Assembly (NCBI GenBank): GCA_001414485.1
Contig: LLEY01000247.1
Location: 1-64,000, forward strand
DNA from: Calycina herbarum
Taxonomy: Eukaryota; Ascomycota; Leotiomycetes; Helotiales; Pezizellaceae
Length of the DNA: 64,000 nucleotides
Direction: 5' to 3'
Both the position numbers and the translations under genes were made by a program. Under the pieces are notes generated by a model. It saw only the letters and a list, made by a program, of their open reading frames with translations. It did not search any database and was not told where the DNA came from. Numbering within the stretch: position 1 is the first letter of the stretch; every line of letters begins with the position of its first letter. Positions 56,590 to 64,000 of this stretch are shown here, in pieces.

Positions 56590-58287
56590 GAGAGAGGACT
56601 ACTAGATATATTAATAAGGAGGGACTAGAACCTTCTAGAGGAGGGAGATAAACGCCTTAATTATAGAATAGTATAATTGATTCTAGATAGAATAATTTAA
56701 GGAAATACTATATAGCTAGTACTAGTGTTAATAAACAGAAGGAATTAAGTAAGCGACGTAGCGACGTAGTAAGCGTTTATAGACTAACTACGGAACCTCT
56801 AGGAAGAGGGAAAGGTATAGGATAAGGACTTTAGACGTCTTATAGATACTGTCTACTAAGAAGATAGAGTGTTTCTAGCAGACCTCGCTTCTCTAGTCAA
56901 AGTCTCTATCTCTAACTGCTTAGTTAATAAGAACGGTGATTTACAGTTTAGAGGTAGACTATAGGTCTCCGACTATAAGCTACTATAGACTACAATTATA
57001 TAGAAACTCTATAATTCCATACTTACGAGCTATTCTAGTAAGAACGGGACAATTATAATAGTCTTAAGAGAGTTCTTCTAGCTAAACCTATAAACTATAG
57101 TTAAGCAGTTTATCTATAACTATAGAGTTTACAGACGTACCAAGGTCTAGAGAGATCGTAAACAAGGCCTGCTTTGTCTCTTACTAATTCCTAAGTAGTA
57201 ATAGCAGGAGATCTCTGTCGACTTTATTAGACTACTACTTATAAGTAAAGGCTCTAATATAATAGTAGTGTTCACGGACCGTTTAGGTAAAGAGATGCTT
57301 CTTATAGCTTATAACTCGACTATATTATCAGAGGAATTTACTCGCTTATTTATCACTATATACTATAGCTTACATAGACTACTAAGAGCAATAGTGTCTA
57401 ATAGAGGCTCGTAATTCATTAGACAAGCATAGAAGACGCTTTATAACTTCTTACGAATTAAACGACGGATCTCTACAGCCTTCTATCTACAAACTGACGG
57501 GTTAACAGAATAGGCAAATACTAAAGTCGAGACGCTTCTACAGCAGTGGATTAATATAGCTTAAGACGACTAGGCCGACTAGCTGCCAGTAGTACAGCTA
57601 GCTTTTAATAGACAGGATTCAATATCAACGGGTATAAGCCTCTTCTAACTTAGCCACGGCTATCTATTATAGACTATCGACCTCTTAACAGACGTCGTAG
57701 CACTTGTAAACATAAAAACACTAATTCAAAAGAGCGAAGCAATAGTAGCAAAGATTAAAGCTATTATAGAATAGGTATAATTATTAATAGCAAGGGTATA
57801 ACAAGACTAGGAGACTTAAGTAAATCGTTTATAGAATACCGCTCCTATATATAAGGTTAGAGATAAGGTTTACTTAAGCTTACGGAATATATAGACAGAT
57901 AGGGCTAGTAAGAAACTAGACACTCGATCCGCTAAGTTTATAGTTATCAAGGTTATTAGCCCGTCTATATATAAGCTAGACACCTCGCCTAGTATTTATA
58001 ATATCTTTAATATAGACTTATTAAGACCAGTAGCTATAGACCCGCTACCTAGTTAAATTACAAACGATAATCAACTACTTATAATATTAGTAGACGATAC
58101 TATAGAATAGCAAGTTAAAAGAATACTAGGTTAACAGTAAAAGAAGCTCTTAGAGAAAGGCTCTCGTACTCGACTCGAGTATAAGATTAAATAGATAGAA
58201 TACGCAAACCTAACATAGGAACCTGCTACTAAGTTAGAGGACATAGTAGCCCTAGACACCTACTTTCAAGAGTAGGAAGAGAGGTAA
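56590..58287 (+). mobile_element. Chromovirus B1, right internal part: integrase and chromodomain
   Basis: Resumes the B1 frame after A5. The integrase core is readable at about 57200-57660 (VVFTDRLGKEML, SNRGSQFI, YLQTDGLTEQANTKVE with TAG for one residue), including the D, D and E regions. A chromodomain (EYKIK*IEYANLT*EP; Trp codons now TAG) ends at about 58285, directly before the 3' LTR. No antisense gene is seen here, unlike family A. Confidence 0.88.
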
Positions 58288-58529
58288 TATCAAGGGTTAC
58301 ACTCGTAGAATAAGTCTCGGAGTACTCTAGCGACGTATTCACGTAACCTCGCTTAGCAACGTATAGACGTAATAGAACCTTCGAGAGTACCCTTAGTAGA
58401 ACCCTCTAGAAAGAGCTAACTAAGTATATAAGTTAGTAAGGACTCTAGCTTAGAAAGGATAATCGAATCTTCTTATATATAGACAGCCTCTGTAGTTTAA
58501 TTCATTAGCACTTACTATAAGCTCTAACA
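58288..58529 (+). repeat. 3' LTR of B1 (242 bp)
   Basis: TATCAAGGGTTACAC...GCTCTAACA, same length as the 5' LTR. The preceding AGGAAGAGAGG is the likely polypurine tract. The flank on the right (ACCTC) does not match the 5 bp before 45903. Confidence 0.93.
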
Positions 58530-58639
58530 ACCTCCTCCTCTTAAATTCCCTTAGTTATAGGTCTTTAAATTTTCAATATTTTAATATAATATATTCTATA
58601 GTTTATTATCCCTCTCTATATTTATATCCTAGATTGTTA
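58530..58639 (-). other. Probable 3' end of the LINE
   Basis: A+T-rich, no coding signal. Lies between the LINE RNase H side and the B1 LTR. No poly(A) or simple-repeat tail was recognised. Confidence 0.35.
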
Positions 58640-61600
58640 TACCTAGGTATATTTCTCTTCTAGAAGAAATCTTTTAATCTAATCTTTTTTATACGTATCT
58701 AGATTAGTAGAGAGCTTTACTACTTCTTTAGTCTCTAGTAGAGACGTAGGATCTTATATATTAGCTTCTAAGTATATTTGTATATAGTTCTCTCTCTTAG
58801 TTCCAGATCCCACTTATATACCTACTTAGCTCTTGTCTACCTCGTAATCTACGTCTTTAGAGTTACTTATAGGTAGTAAGTCTTAGGTTAAGCGACGTTT
58901 AGGTTTCTCTAATTCCTCTCTAGTTATGATTTTACTATAATCTTAGCCGCCTTATCTACTACTTCATTTCCTCAGATGCCTATATAAGCTAGTATCTATC
59001 TTATCTTAACCTAGGTTTTATAGTCCTTCTATAGCTTATCTATTAGAGGTACTGTCTCTATAGCTATATATATACCAGATCTACTAGCTAGGTATTAAAA
59101 TATCCTAATAGCTACTTAATTATCTATAAAGATAACTACTTTATTTCTTTTATTTCTACTCTCTTAATCCTAGACTACGATCTGTAGAGCTAGCTTAATT
59201 CCTTAAAGTTCTACGGCGTATACTATTAACGTTTTACTATTTCTTATATATACTATTCTTATATATCTAGTTAAGAGCGATATTATAGTAGCCTCTATAT
59301 AATTATCTATATTACTTCTTTTAGTATAGATAAAGATACTATTTAAGAGATGCTTTAAGAAGTTCTTATATTATGTCTTTACTATTTCTATGTCTAGTAT
59401 AATAGATATACTTAGTCCTTACTACTACGATAGTATAATATATAGTGGGATTGTCTCTTACTCTATAATTAATATACCTCGACGTAGGTATAAACGTCTA
59501 TAAATGTGTCTTAGTAGACTTATATATAGTACCTAGCTCTCTTAATTTAAATTATTAGAATAGAACTCTTCTAAGGCTAGTATCTTATCTATAGTAAGGA
59601 TTCTTCTAATTATCTTAGTACTAGTCTTCTAGATCTGCTGTTCTATAGAGAGGAGATAGAGCTCTACGTCGAGGGCTAGACCTAATGTTGTTTTATACGC
59701 CTCTCTTATAGTTCTAGCCGCTTTTGCTTAAAGTCTTTTAAAAGAATTGATTATTTCTATAGTATAACCTTCTCCGTGTTCCTATATAACTAACTATATA
59801 GAACAGCTATATATTATCTACGGGATAACTACTACTTAATAGATCCTTCTAAGTTCGGTAATTCCTATTCCTTATATAGAGCTAACTAGACTAGCTAGCG
59901 TACTAATAGAATTCGATACTTTTATTCTAATATCTTAGATATATTATTTCTAGTTTAATACTATATTAAGTATAATACCTAGGTATCTATAACTTAGTTA
60001 AGAGTAGACTTCTATCTAGTCTACTTATATTTTATAGTCTATATCTATGTTTAGTACTTACTGCTTTCTTATATAGTAAGTAAGTTAGAATTTACTTAAG
60101 ATAAATACTAATATATATCTCTTTACTTATATTATAGCTTATTCTATTATCCTTTCTAGGCTTTTATATGTCTCTTTTATTAAGCTTCTCTACTATAAGA
60201 TTACGATATTATTAATATATTTTATTATAAGAGTATTATTTTCTTAATTACAGATATTAATTAGATTAGTATTATAGTATAAGTATAGTATCAGCGAGAG
60301 TAGTAATTCTTAAAAAATACTTATTATTATTTAGTAGATGTCTAATTTAAATACGTTAAAGGTTATAGCTGTATTCTAGTCTATTAAGAAGCTGGCTATC
60401 TATTTAACTATTCTCTTATCTATTCTACGCTTACGTAGGTTATAAAGTAGCCTCGTATATAAAACGTTATTAAAAGCCTCTAAGACGTCGAGTAGGAGAA
60501 GGCTTACTACCTGTAGCTTAGGTGAATTCTAAGCTATATAAATCTTTTTAATAATAGTATAGACAGCGTACTCTATTAATCTCCTCTTCCGTCCTCCTAT
60601 GTAAGTACTTAGAAGTAGTTAGTATACCTCTATTATATAACTGATTCTCTTTATAATAATAGCGTCTATAATCTTATCTATTATATTTATTAATATAATT
60701 AGTCGATATACCTTAGGTATAGTATAGTCGTCTTTGCTAGGCTTATAAAGGATAATCGTTATAAACTACTAGAAATGTATTAGGTAGTATTCTAGGCAAA
60801 GACTCTAGTTAAATATTCTTATAAGATATAAAGCTATTTAGGTAGTAGTAATATAAAGGATTCGGTTTATTATACTATCTAGTTCTATAGCTTTTATTAG
60901 AGGCGTCGTAGTAATTATCTAGAGTACCTCTTTCTTTATAATATCTAGGAATAGAATGTAATCTTAGTATATAGTCTCGTTTATATCTTATAAATTAGGT
61001 TCTAGTAGAGCTAGGAAGAAGGTTATCTTAAGAAGTTATACTTTTTCTTATACTTCTTTATACTTAACATATATTATAGAATCTTTAAGTATTAGAGTTA
61101 TTATTACTACTCTTATCTTACTTCGATTTCTAGCCTACTTTGCTAGTTTCTATATACTCTCTAGGCTTTCTATAGCGCTTTCTATCTACTCTCTAAATCC
61201 TTAACGTAGAGATCTACGTATTACTCTTCTCTTTCAGTTATAGGCTATTTAGTAGGCTTCCTAGCTCTCTTCTATATATAATTAGCTATTCTAATGTTTT
61301 AATCTTCTAACTTATACTTATATCTCTTTATATTCTATTGTCTAACTAGCTCTTACTCTTAAGGACTACTTTTTCAGGGGTATAGTATAATTAATAGCTA
61401 ATTATATAATAGTTATTACTTTATCTATATATCTATCTAATATAGTCTAGGTTTTAGAAGAACGTTATATAGGTAGCTCTTTTAATAGTCTTTTTTAGAG
61501 CTCTTTCTCGTTAGTATTAGACTAGTCTCGTATCTCTCTCTATAGTTAGTTTATTATTCTAAGGTCTAGATAAGTTATAATTAGAAGATAGTTAGAGTTA

Positions 61601-64000
61601 TAATCTATCCTCTTATCTATTCTATATATAATAACTTTATCTACAAGATCTTATATACTATAATAGAGGTTAATATAAGTTTATATATTTTTATTATTAT
61701 AAGTAACTATATTTGCTAGTAAGGTACTACTAAGCTGAAATTCGTTAATAATATTAATTAGATCGTCGGATTCTAGGTCTCTTTCTTATATTACTAGTCT
61801 ACTCTAGAGTTTATAATATAGGTTAAAATCTCCTAGAATAACCTATTCTTCGCCTTAGTATATTAATAGTACTACTTAAAGTTATAGTAGGTAGCTCGTC
61901 CTATGTTCTATTCTTCTTAGAGGATTATATATATTATATATTATAATCTTTATTATTTTATTTATAGATTTATTTATTATAGTAATTTCTAGTATAATTA
62001 GGTCTTAGGTATATTCTATAAATATCTATTTATATAAGCTAATCTTCTTATTAATAAAGAAGTATACCTTTACTAGCGCTTCTCTACTATCTCTAGAGAA
62101 GTATAGTTAAAAGATATATAAGATTAGATTATAAGTAGTTAGAGAAAAAGAGTTCCTCTATAGCTCTTAGAGAGTTAGAATATCGTATTCTTAAATCTTT
62201 AGGTCTTATAATAGTAAGGCTATTACTACGTTCTTTAATTTTATAACGTTATATTATAGTATTTTTAAGCTGCTTTTATTATAACTTATAACTCCTTTAT
62301 ATTAAACTAAGAGCTAAGTATTAAGTTCGTTATAATCAATTCTAGCGCTCGTCTTAAGAGCACGTATAGTCTTCTTAACCTCTGACTACTCTCTTCTATA
62401 ACGATATTCTTATTTTCGTCTTATATACTATCTAGTATACTCTCTATATTAATTCTTTTTAGTACTCTACTCTTCGTCGGTGACTTACTTCTAGTGCTCT
62501 ACTTACTAAAGGTAGGAAAATATACTATAGGTATTATACTAGCGGCTATAGAGCTTAGTCGTCCTCTTTAATTTCTATTTAGTTCTACTATTACTATACT
62601 AAAATTAAAGCTTTTATTTATTTATTTTTATCTTATAATTAGGATAAAATAATATAGTTATCGAGTATTATATACTACTTTTACCTTCGCTAGTTTAACT
62701 TTTCTAACTAAGCATCGGTTATTCTATATCTTATATACTTCTTTATATATAGCGTATTTCCTAGTTACTATCTTATTAACCTTTATTAGGTAATCTTTCG
62801 AGTTATATACCTCTACGTAATAGCTATATACTATGTTTACTTTATACTAGGTTCTAATATAGCTATATCTTTAGTATTTATAGTATTACTTTAGTTAGTA
62901 CTACTTATTATATCTCTTATATTAAAACACCTTATCTTACTAAATAAGACCTTTATTAATAATCTTATTTACGTCTTCTAAGCTAGTAAACTTAACTATA
63001 ATAGTTAAAGCTATCTTTATATATATAGCTTTAGATAGCTATCTAATATATTTAATATCTATGTTTAGAATAAATAGTTAGTTATTATATAGTAGCTCTA
63101 CTTTAATCTTATTAAACTTCTCTATATCTAGTATACTTATTCTAATCTTATATATAAGAACCTTATATATAGGTAGTTATATATTTATACCTCTTCTAAT
63201 TCGATTTATCTAGTTATTTATAAATTGCTTTTATAAATTACTTTAGTATATCTGCTTTGTTTTTATTTAATATTTTAATACTAAGGTCTCTACTTTTTAA
63301 TTAGTTAGCTAATATAATATATATCTGTTTAATATATTAGTTTTTACTCTATTTAATTACTTAATTAACATAGCTTTATAGGTTTCTAGGGTTTTTTATA
63401 TAGAGACTTTTAATAGTAGATAGGTCTATAATCTTTATAATAATCTTATATTATACTTAGATAAATAAAGATATTTATATAGAGATTATAATTAGCTTAT
63501 TTAGTAAGACAGTATTACTACTTAATACTAACGTATATAAAGCCTTAAGAGATAGTATAGTCTAGATAGCTTTTATAATATTATTTATTACTTTTACTAT
63601 GTCGTTTATCTCTTATATAAGTATTATAGTTATTCTTCTCGATTTAGTAGCTTCTTTTATAGCTTAGTTAGTCTCCTAGCTAAGTATAATAGCTTATTAG
63701 TATATAACTATGTTTTATTAAACCCTAGTCGCTGTAGATTATACTATTTCTACTATAGTTTTAAGGTTATTTTAGATAGTTATAATAGCTTATATAATAG
63801 TTCTAATATCTAAGGTACTTTAGAATTTAATAATAAAGACGTTTATAGACGCGATTATAGTTCTAATTAAGAGCTTTAGCACCAGCTGGTCTCTATTAGA
63901 CTCGATATAGGCAAGTGCTTTCCTAAGGTAGTCGCTAAGGTGTATAGCGTGCTCGCGGATGTTGTTAGGCCATGCTACCGCTTAAGGCCACGGTGTTACT
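58640..64000 (-). mobile_element. Tad1-like LINE, RIP-degraded, 5' end beyond the window
   Basis: Minus-strand non-LTR retrotransposon. From right to left: ORF1 (about 62500-64000, start not seen, with a conserved run LRKALAYIESNRDQLVLKL near 63870-63920); an APE-type endonuclease at about 61300-62400 (GDFNLYY near 61816-61840); RT at about 60000-61000, where the FxDD/YIDD motif reads YINN at 60208-60219; and a C-terminal RNase H at about 58950-59250 (KVVIFIDN*VAIRIF, then YIGIQGNEVVDKAAK). This domain order is that of Tad1-clade LINEs of filamentous fungi. Stops are frequent. The last 140 bp of the window are less mutated. Confidence 0.82.

Overview
The window looks like a filamentous ascomycete (Pezizomycotina) subtelomeric or accessory-type region. 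Almost all of 1-35 kb and 43.3-64 kb is A+T-rich DNA in which CpA/TpG has become TpA on both strands while CpG is largely kept. This is the footprint of repeat-induced point mutation (RIP). The RIP-mutated DNA is a stack of retroelements. A less mutated island at about 35.2-43.2 kb holds the only near-intact genes; they have fungal introns (GTAAGT donors, CTAAC/TACTAA-like branch sites, 53-69 nt).

Layout. Chromovirus (Ty3/gypsy with C-terminal chromodomain) family A is present five times. A1 (minus) is broken into 125-2614, 16006-16945, 23725-24874 and 25237-26511. A2 (minus, 2615-9202 plus 15901-16005) lies inside A1. A3 (plus, 9203-15900) lies inside an LTR of A2. A4 (plus, 16946-23724) also lies in A1. 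A5 (plus, 49489-56589) lies inside a different chromovirus, B1 (plus, 45903-58529). Every A2-A5 insertion is bounded by an exact 5-bp target duplication, so the order of insertion can be read directly. Six solo LTRs of five families were found, five with perfect 5-bp duplications. From 26.5 to 35.1 kb there are Copia-like gag/protease remnants, a MADS-box-like ghost gene and other unrecognised degenerate coding DNA. On the right are a degenerate NLR-type gene with ankyrin repeats (43.86-45.90 kb, minus) and a Tad1-like LINE (about 58.6-64 kb, minus).

Island genes: an unrecognised two-exon gene (35523-36173); a three-exon secreted double-psi beta-barrel (RlpA/expansin-like) protein (36940-37616, minus); an intact two-exon 111-residue protein with a Cys-rich tail (39992-40382, minus); and a Cys-rich plus coiled-coil protein beginning MCFYDQY (42298-42669). 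Three of the four carry premature codons, all TAG (four in total), as expected from CAG to TAG changes leaking out of neighbouring RIP targets.

The most unusual signal is a conserved antisense gene between the chromodomain and the 3' LTR of family A. Read through its RIP stops, it encodes a Zn(II)2Cys6-like six-cysteine cluster followed by a coiled coil. Spacing is preserved in four copies (A2-A5) even though most cysteines have become tyrosine. A second unusual structure is the left end of A5, where the 5' LTR is replaced by a 115-bp head-to-head palindrome of the LTR terminus, yet the target duplication is perfect.
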